Position numbers and translations under genes: made by a program
Source: an uncultured Clostridia bacterium
Lineage (GTDB): Bacteria > Bacillota > Clostridia > Lachnospirales > Lachnospiraceae
NCBI GenBank assembly: GCA_946626755.1
Contig: CAMOUW010000011.1
Span: forward strand, 1-32,925
Length of the DNA stretch: 32,925 bases
Direction: 5' to 3'
In this document: positions 1-6,920 of the stretch, one piece after another
How positions within the stretch are numbered: the stretch's first letter is position 1
Layout: every line of letters begins with the position of its first letter
The notes under the pieces: generated by a model
Seen by the model: the letters and a program-made list of their open reading frames with translations, nothing else
Database searches by the model: none
Told to the model about the DNA's origin: nothing

Positions 1-87
1 CTCATTATCCACAACAAATGTAATAGCTGTTGTTACCTGCTTGTAGCCCTTAGGTTCTACTGTCTCGATCATGGTGTATGATCCGTG
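1..87 (-). pseudogene. Remnant of a Cna_B/SpaA-type surface protein domain, cut by window start
   Basis: Read on the minus strand, this stretch encodes GSYTMIETVEPKGYK followed by a short beta-strand-like tail (TAITFVVDN). This is the typical end of a Cna_B or SpaA prealbumin-like domain, which has the pattern G-x-Y-x-L-x-E-x-x-x-P-x-GY and builds pilin or adhesin stalks in Gram-positives. The similarity begins upstream of the only ATG (72..70), and an intrinsic terminator lies just before it. So it appears to be a 5'-truncated relic rather than an intact gene start. The rest lies outside the window, so an intact gene read from another frame cannot be excluded. Confidence 0.4.
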
Positions 88-100
88 CGATTTTCGCAAA

Positions 101-156
101 AAAATAGAACTCCTGACAAAAGCCAGCATTCATGCGGCTTACAGGAGTTTTTTGTA
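101..156. terminator. Bidirectional intrinsic terminator
   Basis: Eight-base perfect arms AACTCCTG and CAGGAGTT enclose inner AAGCC/GGCTT pairing. There is a T run after the right arm (ttttttgt) and an A run before the left arm, so it can terminate in both directions. On the minus strand it would end transcripts of the 485-aa lipoprotein gene. Confidence 0.75.
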
Positions 157-237
157 TAAAAAAGTGTTAAAGTCAGGATTATATCAAATACATTTCATAA
201 ACACAGTACCCAACAACATCGATGATATAATACAACA

Positions 238-1695
238 TTACAGTCCCAGATTTTCAGCCGTGAAATCTTTTACCTGAATATTAATCACTTCTCCGGAACG
301 GAGTGTCTTTATATCATTATTGTATTCTTCCCGGGTTTTTACAACATCCAGATCATTTTCCGAAAATGTATTCAAAGTCTTGTGGATAGCACCGTCCTTT
401 TTATAGTAATAAAGTACCATTCCGGGATGGAATTCCCCGACATTTTCTTTGCTGTAGTTTAATCTTCCCAGTAAATCCTCATTTAATAAATAATAGAATC
501 TGTTATCAATAACTTCACCCTTTATATTTTCCGGTTTAATGTATGTATTAGCGGATTCTGCCACACCGTTATTGTAAAAAGCAATACCGGAAAAATTTGT
601 GTTAAATGTACCGTATGAAGCTGAAGCATAATCAAAATCAATGCTGTAAGATTTATAGATGTCAAGCTCCGGATGCTCTTCAGCATTGTATTTAGTCCAT
701 GTAATAGTACTTTCAACCGCAAGTTCATCTGTACCGTCAGCATCAAAATCGGCAATGGCATATTTTGTATAATAGCCTGCATATGATTTGTGCCCTTCGT
801 CTATAATCGGGTAACCACCTTGCACTTTTTCATGCGATCTGTAATACTCTCTTATATAATTCATTAATACTTCATCTTCAGGATGATCCTGTGCTTCAGC
901 TCCGGAAGCAGAGCCTGTATTTTCAAGCCAGACAGTATCCGCAATTTTGTCTGCATATTCTTTATAATAATCTATATCACCTGCTTTTACACCAAAATCG
1001 GTAAACTGCCCGTTATTATAAAAGGACGGAGCGGAAAACAGCAGATAATAAACTCCCCCGTATTTTTCGCCGATTATTTTATATTCATCACCATCTTCCC
1101 GGGAAATCCCGGGAACTTCATTGCCGGCACCACAATAAATATCTATTATCCCCTCATGTGCGCCTATATGCAAATAATAATCATCCACTTCAAAGTAATC
1201 TTGTCCGTAATATATCCTTTTGTTTTCTTCATCATACCTTGTATATATAAGTGGATCTTTTGCATTATCAGCTTGTATATAATACCCCACAGTACCCATG
1301 GCTTCCTGTCCGTCTTTAAAACTTTCACCAAAAGAAGGCAGGTAAATATGTACTCCGTTCTTAAGTCGTACTTCTATTTTGTATATACCTTTCCAGACAT
1401 CATCCGGATCTTTCTTCGGGGGTATTGCCGCATCGGCGTATTTTGACAACCATGCCTCTGTGGGAGCTTCTGTATTTTCTGTTGCCTTACTCAGTCCAGC
1501 CTGATCAGTTGTTGTCTCCTGCGACAGAGATCCTTCGTTTGTCACAGATGTAGTAGTGGTTTCTGCGGTTGTCGTTGCCTCAGTTGTTACTGTGGTTTCA
1601 GGAACACTTGAACCGGAAGCACCGCAACCTGCGATCGTCGAAGCAACAATCACTGCGCCTGCAATAAATAACGGTTTTTTTCTAATAATTCTCAT
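238..1695 (-). CDS. Secreted lipoprotein of unknown function, Thr-rich linker
   Basis: A 485-aa predicted lipoprotein. A basic n-region and hydrophobic core lead to a lipobox (STIAGC, lipidated Cys24). About 45 residues very rich in Thr, Ser and Glu follow, which should form an extended stalk from the membrane. The body contains many Tyr, Asp and Gly residues and a DFDADGTDEL motif near residue 318. That resembles the Asp-rich calcium loops of EF-hand, dockerin or FG-GAP repeats, so calcium binding is possible. No enzyme motif is recognised. The start is supported by AGGAG about 8 nt upstream of ATG. A second lipoprotein gene lies 116 bp upstream on the same strand, so the two may be co-transcribed. 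A terminator follows at 101-156. Confidence 0.8.
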   Translation of the reverse strand: MRIIRKKPLFIAGAVIVASTIAGCGASGSSVPETTVTTEATTTAETTTTSVTNEGSLSQETTTDQAGLSKATENTEAPTEAWLSKYADAAIPPKKDPDDVWKGIYKIEVRLKNGVHIYLPSFGESFKDGQEAMGTVGYYIQADNAKDPLIYTRYDEENKRIYYGQDYFEVDDYYLHIGAHEGIIDIYCGAGNEVPGISREDGDEYKIIGEKYGGVYYLLFSAPSFYNNGQFTDFGVKAGDIDYYKEYADKIADTVWLENTGSASGAEAQDHPEDEVLMNYIREYYRSHEKVQGGYPIIDEGHKSYAGYYTKYAIADFDADGTDELAVESTITWTKYNAEEHPELDIYKSYSIDFDYASASYGTFNTNFSGIAFYNNGVAESANTYIKPENIKGEVIDNRFYYLLNEDLLGRLNYSKENVGEFHPGMVLYYYKKDGAIHKTLNTFSENDLDVVKTREEYNNDIKTLRSGEVINIQVKDFTAENLGL

Positions 1696-1811
1696 TTTAT
1701 TCTCTCCTAAAAATGTATCTTTTATGATATTAATAATAACGGTTGTTATTTCTTTAAATTAAGATTCTTTACTACCGAATTCAATTTTATCCAAATACAA
1801 AATACTATCAT

Positions 1812-2186
1812 TTATTGCTTAATAAGATACATTTGGGACGATGAATCACCATTAGGATTAGAAAGAATCATAGTATTATCTGTAATTGTTCCTTTCAGTT
1901 CATATGTATCAGGGAACATGTAGTCATTACTATCATCCACAACAATCGTAACATCATTTCCACTTGCCTTATACGTCCATTTTGCATCATCTAGAACACT
2001 AAAAAGATCACCAAAAACTGATATCGTCCCGTCATTTTGAAAAATCAATGTTCCTGTCTTTCCGCTTGACTCCGTCTCCCATGCTCCAACCACAGCACCG
2101 TTACCACCGCATGCGGCAAATGTGAAGGCTGCCATGGAAAGCCCTCCGATTATACAAGCCTTTTTAAGAATATTTATTTTACTCAT
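1812..2186 (-). CDS. Small lipoprotein, lipocalin-like/DUF5640-type
   Basis: A 124-aa lipoprotein with a signal peptide ending in FTFAAC (lipidated Cys26) followed by GGNG. The mature part reads VGAWE, then GTLIFQNDGTISV, KWTYKASGNDVTIVV and a repeated beta-strand pattern ending in MILSNP. This is the layout of small beta-barrel lipoproteins annotated as lipocalin-like or DUF5640, common in Clostridia and thought to bind small ligands or sense the envelope. No catalytic residues are visible. The start has a strong AGGAG about 8 nt upstream. The family assignment rests on pattern only; a generic beta-rich lipoprotein is the safe reading. Confidence 0.75.
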   Translation of the reverse strand: MSKINILKKACIIGGLSMAAFTFAACGGNGAVVGAWETESSGKTGTLIFQNDGTISVFGDLFSVLDDAKWTYKASGNDVTIVVDDSNDYMFPDTYELKGTITDNTMILSNPNGDSSSQMYLIKQ

Positions 2187-2386
2187 CTTCTTATCTCCTC
2201 TCTTAATTTATCAGATACATCGTACAACTCTGTAATAATACCTTTCTTTTGTAACTACATCCAGTTAATGTCACATCAATATTATAAATCTTTATCGAAA
2301 AATGACAATAACAAAATGCCGCCCTCTGATATGTAGCGTGCAGATATTTCGGTTTTATTTTAGGATAACATCTTACTACCGATATG

Positions 2387-2430
2387 CTAACATACTCACT
2401 TTTTACAAAAACTGAACACCAGGGAAATCA
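2387..2430 (-). repeat. Promoter-like segment duplicated at 6571-6614
   Basis: Hand alignment gives about 34 identical bases of 44 to the region at 6571-6614, with an exact 14-base core AAAAACTGAACACC. At 6571-6614 the segment lies between the -10 box and the terminator in front of the VirD4-like gene. Here, in the same orientation, it lies about 200 bp upstream of the small lipoprotein gene, with a degenerate -10 (CATATC instead of TATAAT). It may be a relic of a duplicated promoter or a shared regulatory box. Confidence 0.5.
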
Positions 2431-2454
2431 CAATACTCTTCATCCTGAAAAACA

Positions 2455-2483
2455 TTGAAAAAACTATGAAAAAATAGTATTAT
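2455..2483 (+). promoter_or_regulatory. Sigma-A promoter of the 514-aa surface protein gene
   Basis: TTGAAA (2455-2460) and TATTAT (2478-2483) are separated by 17 bp, close to the consensus. The predicted start site is near 2490, leaving a leader of about 38 nt to the ATG at 2528. Confidence 0.65.
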
Positions 2484-2527
2484 ATGTATATATTTTTATT
2501 GCGATTTTTAATATTTAGGTAATCATT

Positions 2528-4072
2528 ATGAGAAAAAAAGAAGTAAAACATTTTTCATTTAAGAGGTTTCTCATCCTGGGCGCAATCACTTTTTCCCTGC
2601 CCGCCTTTACCGCCGTACCTGTGGCAGCTTCAGAATCTGCAAACACAGTTACGATAGATGACATTGAACAAAAGCGAAAGGTTTTGGAGCAGGCGCAAAA
2701 AGAATATGACATGGCGCTTGCCGGTCAGCATGCTGCCGAAGATCTGGTGGAAAATGCACGACGTGCCAGGGATGATGCCCAGGAACAATATGACATTTGC
2801 ATAGAGAAATACAAAAAGGGATTTGCAGGTTTTTTGCAGTGGGTTATCGATACTGAAGAGGACCCTTTAAAGGTTGAAGATGCCAGGTCCACTCTTGCTC
2901 TTTTGCAAGAAAGCGGAGAGACAGATGAGATTTCGCCTTTAAGCCCGAGAAATATCACAAGGATGTTTTTTACGGCGCAATGGCTTGATGAGTATGCAGA
3001 TTTTCTTGAGCAGTATGAAGACAGAGGCCTTACCGCCACCACCTCTCATGATTTAATGAACTGGACCCAGGACACTGACAGATTCTCCCCTGATGAATTA
3101 TATGAGGATTATTATTCACCACATTTAGAATTACGGCAGCTGGGGACCTTTGCTGAGGACAAAGACGGCATACCTGTTTTAGAACATTCTGAAACCGAAT
3201 ATAACCGCAGCACAGGTCTGTCCATGAGAATTGATGATGACGAATGGCTTCTCAGAGGCCACGCTACACTGGCATATATTCAACGTATTGATGACACCGG
3301 AAGCGTAATAGTAGGCTTATCTACGTTTGTAAATCCCGTTACCGGTGAGAATCTGTCACTTGATTATGTAAATTACGGCGACGGCAGGGAGCCTTATACA
3401 CTCAGAGAGTATGCCAGGGCACTGAGGGATTACTATGCCCTTGTGGATCCACTGACTTCTAGGGCTGCTTTGGATGGTTTCAATGATGATTTTACAAATG
3501 CAAAGAAAGAACTAAAAGGCGCAGAAGAACTTGTATCCTCTAAATTCTCCAGGCTAAAGGAAGCCCAAAAGGATTATGAAGAGGCTGTGGCCCAGTATAA
3601 CTCCAATACAACTTTGACTGAACAAAAGGCTGTAGGCACGGAAAAGGCACTTCTTTATGCCCGTACTGAAAAGGCATCTGTTTCACTTGATAATACCGCA
3701 GATGAGATGCCGGTGTATTCCGGTGAAATTCTTACTGAAACATCTGCCACGGATGCATACAACACCTCTTTACAAGAAACCACTTCAGACACCGTGGATA
3801 AAAAGGTTAATGAAACATCTCCCGTTTCTTTATCTTCTGTTGCGGAAAATACAGAGATCCAACCGGAAGGATCCGGATATGTTCAGCCGGTTTCATCTGA
3901 AACTACATTTACATACGGAGACATCTTAAGCGAAAAAGATAATTCGAAAAATACTGCAGAAGAACAAAACAGTATTCTTCTGAGAGTACTGTCTTATATT
4001 TTTAACGGCGGGGCTATAGCCATCATTATACCTGCCGGTTTTTTCAGGCGGAAAGAAGTTTATGAGACCTAA
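2528..4072 (+). CDS. Secreted coiled-coil surface protein with C-terminal membrane anchor
   Basis: A 514-aa protein with a signal peptide (basic start, hydrophobic core, cleavage probably near VAAS). Predicted coiled coils at about 45-95 and 330-365 (KRKVLEQAQKEYD; KEAQKDYEEAVAQY) flank a globular centre. The centre contains a GHATLAY stretch followed by a VGLSTF strand. Its position and pattern resemble a divergent CAP/SCP-like domain in streptococcal SEC10/PgrA surface proteins, but the catalytic His/Glu set is not clear. A Thr/Ser-rich low-complexity stalk leads to a C-terminal hydrophobic segment (LSYIFNGGAIAIIIPAG) and a basic tail; there is no LPXTG or TG motif. The RBS is weak (AGGT). 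A terminator follows. A paralogous C-terminus survives as a relic at 6723-6902. Confidence 0.75.
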   Translation: MRKKEVKHFSFKRFLILGAITFSLPAFTAVPVAASESANTVTIDDIEQKRKVLEQAQKEYDMALAGQHAAEDLVENARRARDDAQEQYDICIEKYKKGFAGFLQWVIDTEEDPLKVEDARSTLALLQESGETDEISPLSPRNITRMFFTAQWLDEYADFLEQYEDRGLTATTSHDLMNWTQDTDRFSPDELYEDYYSPHLELRQLGTFAEDKDGIPVLEHSETEYNRSTGLSMRIDDDEWLLRGHATLAYIQRIDDTGSVIVGLSTFVNPVTGENLSLDYVNYGDGREPYTLREYARALRDYYALVDPLTSRAALDGFNDDFTNAKKELKGAEELVSSKFSRLKEAQKDYEEAVAQYNSNTTLTEQKAVGTEKALLYARTEKASVSLDNTADEMPVYSGEILTETSATDAYNTSLQETTSDTVDKKVNETSPVSLSSVAENTEIQPEGSGYVQPVSSETTFTYGDILSEKDNSKNTAEEQNSILLRVLSYIFNGGAIAIIIPAGFFRRKEVYET

Positions 4073-4099
4073 TTACCGATGATAAAATCTTTCATTTCC

Positions 4100-4147
4100 A
4101 AAGCGGAGACAAGCGAAAATATATCGTTTGCCTCTGCTTTTTATTTT
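4100..4147 (+). terminator. Intrinsic terminator after the surface protein gene
   Basis: Arms AAAGCGGAG-ACAAGCGA and TCGTTTG-CCTCTGCTTT pair with few mismatches around an AT loop, and TTTTATTTT follows directly. It lies 28 bp after the stop codon. Confidence 0.8.
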
Positions 4148-4198
4148 ACAGAATCAGTAACAACACTTGATGGATGTCACTTTATATTTTATTTATCC

Positions 4199-4229
4199 TA
4201 TAATGTTCACATGGTGTAATTTACTACAC
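4199..4229 (+). promoter_or_regulatory. Possible promoter and operator of the first XRE gene
   Basis: A perfect TATAAT (4199-4204) has no good -35 box at the usual distance. An inverted repeat GTGTA-N6-TACAC (4214-4229) sits over the expected start site. A repressor site for the downstream XRE protein is plausible but unproven. Confidence 0.3.
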
Positions 4230-4323
4230 AAATCAACTCGAATATAACTGACAAGCTTAAAATACCCTCCTTATCGGTATAAATCAGTAAAGAGGGTTTA
4301 AAAAATATTACATGAGGTCTGAA

Positions 4324-4635
4324 ATGTTTATCAACAAAGCTCCCAACGGAAAAAACAACATATGCGGTGCAACTGTAGCACGGCTGCGCAAAGCTATGGG
4401 TATTTCCCAGCGGGCACTCGCCGACCGCCTGCAGCTGGCAGGTTTTGACATTGAGAAAAACGGCGTACAGAGGATAGAATCAGGCCAGCGCTTTGTCACT
4501 GACATCGAGCTGGGATTTCTGTCAAACGTTCTGGCGGTAGATGTGGATCTGCTGTTAGAACATGACTCAGCTGAAGTTTCATTGGACAGTCAGCCTGAAG
4601 AGAAAAGAAAAAGAGATTTGACCCCTGATATCTGA
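4324..4635 (+). CDS. XRE-family HTH transcriptional regulator, copy A
   Basis: A 103-aa protein. The HTH spans about residues 17-55 (VARLRKAMGISQRALADRL ... VQRIESGQRFV), a lambda-repressor-type DNA-binding domain. A short tail rich in Glu and Lys follows. I chose the internal ATG at 4324 because GAGG lies 6 nt upstream and because the paralogue at 11462 also begins MFINKAP. The ORF-track start at 4312 has no well-placed RBS. The gene converges on an FHA-like fragment and a VirD4-like ATPase. The second copy has the same layout, so this protein is likely the local regulator of that module. A bidirectional terminator separates it from the minus-strand genes. Confidence 0.85.
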   Translation: MFINKAPNGKNNICGATVARLRKAMGISQRALADRLQLAGFDIEKNGVQRIESGQRFVTDIELGFLSNVLAVDVDLLLEHDSAEVSLDSQPEEKRKRDLTPDI

Positions 4636-4714
4636 TACATATATAAAAAAATATAGCCGTTCGTTATTTTCATCCCGTAATGTACCCTTTGGACAAATGA
4701 TGATTATTTTTGAA

Positions 4715-4757
4715 AAAAGCCTCCCCATAATCACACCGCCTGTGAGGAGGCTTTATT
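4715..4757. terminator. Bidirectional intrinsic terminator between XRE-A and the FHA-like gene
   Basis: Nine-base perfect arms AAAGCCTCC and GGAGGCTTT, with extra TCAC/GTGA pairing inside, are flanked by A and T runs on both sides. It suits termination of the converging transcripts. Confidence 0.85.
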
Positions 4758-4787
4758 TTAATAATACGATTTGTAACCGGAACTTTT

Positions 4788-5054
4788 TTAACCCGGTATT
4801 TCATCCGAAACTTTTCTCTTTCTGAATCGTATAACTACATCAGAAAGCTTTATCTCGTCTCTATCCTGTATCTCTTTTTCTTCCCCGCCGGACAGCTTCC
4901 CACCGTTTATAAAGGTTCCGTTGGCAGAATTTTCATCCTTTATATACACTTTCTCTGTCCCGGGATCCACATGGATACTTGCATGAAGGCGCCCTACCGT
5001 ATTTTTATCGGAAACCTTCAGATCGTATCGTTTTACATTATCCATTAATCTCAC
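4788..5054 (-). CDS. FHA-domain fragment (phosphothreonine-binding fold), N-terminally short
   Basis: An 88-aa ORF starting at GTG, or an 85-aa version from the ATG at 5045. It shows core FHA features: VGRLHASI (the usual S/G-R-x-H-A), then DENSANGTFING (the usual D-x-x-S-x-NG-T-x-x-NG) and DEIKLSDVVIRFRK (the last strands). FHA domains bind phosphothreonine and link proteins to Ser/Thr kinase signalling. The usual first strands carrying the conserved GR are absent. In-frame stops lie upstream, no strong RBS is visible, and other frames upstream do not supply the missing part. It may be a decayed or truncated gene, or a minimal FHA. It lies between XRE-A and VirD4-A, on the same strand as VirD4-A with 159 bp between them. 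Confidence 0.6.
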   Translation of the reverse strand: MRLMDNVKRYDLKVSDKNTVGRLHASIHVDPGTEKVYIKDENSANGTFINGGKLSGGEEKEIQDRDEIKLSDVVIRFRKRKVSDEIPG

Positions 5055-5213
5055 ATACTTTCTGCTAAGATTTTTTGATCAAAATACTGTTTTATTACAA
5101 AACTGTAAACCTCTCATGAAGACATTCATTTCTTGTTAATTGATTATTGTAAACCTGTATAAAAAATTTAGTAAGAAATATATTGTTTATATTTATATTT
5201 TTTCATATTCCTA

Positions 5214-6521
5214 CTATATACAAAACCCAAGTGTCAGTTCTTCTTCCGGCTCTTCCGCCGGTTCCGGCATCTCATCACCCCCGAGAGCCTCCATTACATT
5301 TACATACTCCGGATGATCTGCCGGGGTATATTTTTTTACCTTTCTTGCCGACTCCCCCCTGACAAAAAGATATGCCTCCTTCGTGCTCATATCCAGTATG
5401 GCTTTTACAGGCACATCTGCCTTCACGGACATCATTTCGGCGGTTTTTATGTCCTGCCCCCCCAGATACAGGCAGGTGTCACAGTTGTTTACGATAGTCC
5501 GCGCCCGGTCACTGCCGTACAGCCCGTCCAGCTGGGTTATGCTCTGAACCACCAGACTCACACTGATCTGCCTTGAGCGTATTACGGAAATGATGTTGTC
5601 AAAATCCGGTACCTTAGTGTTCGTGGCGAAATCATCCATGATAAAACGCACCGGCACGGGAAGCCGGCACCCCGGATGGTTTTCCGCCTCGTCACAGAGC
5701 ATCTGCAGAGCCTGGGTGTAAAATACATTTACCAGCTTATCCATGGAACGGTCGGTGTCGCTGATGTTTAAGAAAACCGCCGTTTTCTTTCTGCCTATGG
5801 CTTTGATATCCACCTTATCCGGGTTGGTGACCATCCTTTTTGTCCCGTCAAAAGCAAATATATCCAGCGCCTCCTCTGTAAATGCTTCTATCCCGGCGCT
5901 CATTTTCTCCGCATCGGAATTTCGTTTTATCATTTTATACCTGGCCAGGGCGAAGCTGTCCGGGTCACTGTGCTCCAGCCGGGCAAACATCTTCCCTGCC
6001 GACTCCTTCGTCCATTCAGAAAACATCCGCAGAACAGAGACTAAATTCCGCTCCTTTGGCGACATTTTCTCAAGTACGTAAGCGATCAAAACCACCAGAA
6101 GCGAGCGGCCCTGCTGATCCCAGAAGGGCTCCTTTTCATTCATGTCCGGCGCTATGCAGGCGGCAAGTTTCAGTATGTCCTGCTCGCTGTACCTGCCGGT
6201 GGCGGAGTTGTAACGTATGTTATCCAGTGGGTTAAAGCCGCAGGAATTCAGGGTATTTTTAAAATCCAACACCTTCACTTTATACCCCTTGTTTTTCAGA
6301 TAAGGTGTAAATGTGTCCGCCAGATTCCCTTTTGTGTCGGCGATGATCATGCTCTCATTCGCCTGAAGTATATTTGGGATCACATATCCTGTGGTCTTTC
6401 CGGATCCACTGGGGCCGATTATAAGATCGTTGTTGTTCAGCCCGGTTTCACGGGTGTTGTTTGACTGCAGTATCCCTTTTGCAAGGATGCGGTATGTGTC
6501 CCGGTATTTTTCCTTTTTCAT
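5214..6521 (-). CDS. TM-less VirD4/TraG-like ATPase, copy A
   Basis: A 435-aa P-loop ATPase of the VirD4/TraG (type IV coupling protein, TcpA-like) family. Walker A GPSGSGKT is at 36-43; IIADTKGNLADTF follows, typical of the family; Walker B VRFIMDDF is at about 291-298; and a FDNIISVIRSRQIS/QSITQLD region matches the late ATPase motifs. True coupling proteins start with two membrane helices and run to about 600 aa. Here the protein starts almost directly at the nucleotide-binding domain, with no hydrophobic segment. I chose the ATG at 6521 (MKKEKY), which has GAGGAG 7 nt upstream, over the ORF-track start 30 codons earlier. No relaxase or other conjugation gene is nearby, so a DNA-motor role outside conjugation is inferred. 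It is clearly paralogous to 14373-15626. Confidence 0.85.
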   Translation of the reverse strand: MKKEKYRDTYRILAKGILQSNNTRETGLNNNDLIIGPSGSGKTTGYVIPNILQANESMIIADTKGNLADTFTPYLKNKGYKVKVLDFKNTLNSCGFNPLDNIRYNSATGRYSEQDILKLAACIAPDMNEKEPFWDQQGRSLLVVLIAYVLEKMSPKERNLVSVLRMFSEWTKESAGKMFARLEHSDPDSFALARYKMIKRNSDAEKMSAGIEAFTEEALDIFAFDGTKRMVTNPDKVDIKAIGRKKTAVFLNISDTDRSMDKLVNVFYTQALQMLCDEAENHPGCRLPVPVRFIMDDFATNTKVPDFDNIISVIRSRQISVSLVVQSITQLDGLYGSDRARTIVNNCDTCLYLGGQDIKTAEMMSVKADVPVKAILDMSTKEAYLFVRGESARKVKKYTPADHPEYVNVMEALGGDEMPEPAEEPEEELTLGFCI

Positions 6522-6564
6522 GGTCGTTTCTCCTCGTATAACAGACAAAACCATTTCCTCCGGG

Positions 6565-6593
6565 ATTATACTAACACACACGCTTTTTTTAAA
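6565..6593 (-). promoter_or_regulatory. Probable promoter of VirD4-A
   Basis: On the minus strand TTTAAA (6593-6588) and TATAAT (6570-6565) are 17 bp apart. The start site would be about 35-40 nt upstream of the chosen ATG. The -35 is weak. The segment recurs at 2387-2430. Confidence 0.5.
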
Positions 6594-6608
6594 AACTGAA
6601 CACCCCGG

Positions 6609-6657
6609 CAAAAATAAAGCGGCGGTGAAACGAAATAATTGTCGTTTACCGCCGCTT
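6609..6657 (-). terminator. Intrinsic terminator downstream of hipA and the relic
   Basis: A GC-rich stem (AAGCGGCGGT with ACCGCCGCTT, plus AACGA/TCGTT) is followed on the minus strand by TTTATTTTT. It should end hipBA transcription just before the VirD4-A promoter. Confidence 0.85.
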
Positions 6658-6722
6658 AAACAAGCTATGTTATATTCTCATTTTTGTAATAATTAAACTT
6701 CTCCGTGCAGGATATCCCCTGT

Positions 6723-6902
6723 TCATTTCTTTCTCCATAATCCGGTAGGTATTATTATCGCTATTGCTCCGCCGTTAAATATGTAAGATAAAACCTTTGC
6801 AAGTATATTTGGCTTTTTCTTCTCCGGTTCTGTCGCATCTGTCTTATCTGTCTGCAATAAAACTTCTTCGGTTTTTATTTCGTCAGCTGCTTTTACCAGC
6901 TG
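6723..6902 (-). pseudogene. Relic of a surface protein C-terminal membrane anchor
   Basis: The minus strand has an open frame of about 59 codons with no ATG, closed upstream by TAA (6905-6903). It ends LSYIFNGGAIAIIIPTG-LWRKK-stop. The core is nearly identical to the anchor of the 514-aa surface protein at 2528-4072 (LSYIFNGGAIAIIIPAG). Upstream of it lies a charged Thr/Glu/Lys-rich stalk. It is therefore the surviving 3' end of a paralogous gene whose body has been lost, directly abutting the 3' end of hipA. It is not in the ORF track because it lacks a start codon. Expression is not expected unless it is translated by readthrough from hipA. Confidence 0.75.
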
Positions 6903-6920
6903 TTAATCCGTAACTATCTT

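Larger units (their letters stand above)
2187..2527. other. Intergenic region between divergent genes
   Basis: This 341-bp AT-rich spacer separates the small lipoprotein gene (-) from the 514-aa surface protein gene (+). It holds a good plus-strand promoter (2455-2483) and a segment (2387-2430) that recurs at 6571-6614 in front of the first VirD4-like gene. I see no RNA gene and no convincing small ORF. Confidence 0.6.

Noticed and set aside
883-1446. 187-aa plus-strand ORF
   Set aside because: Antisense shadow of the 485-aa lipoprotein gene; no RBS and a composition typical of reverse reading.
6522-6611. N-terminal 30-aa extension of VirD4-A
   Set aside because: It covers the promoter; the internal ATG has a strong RBS and matches the paralogue's start.
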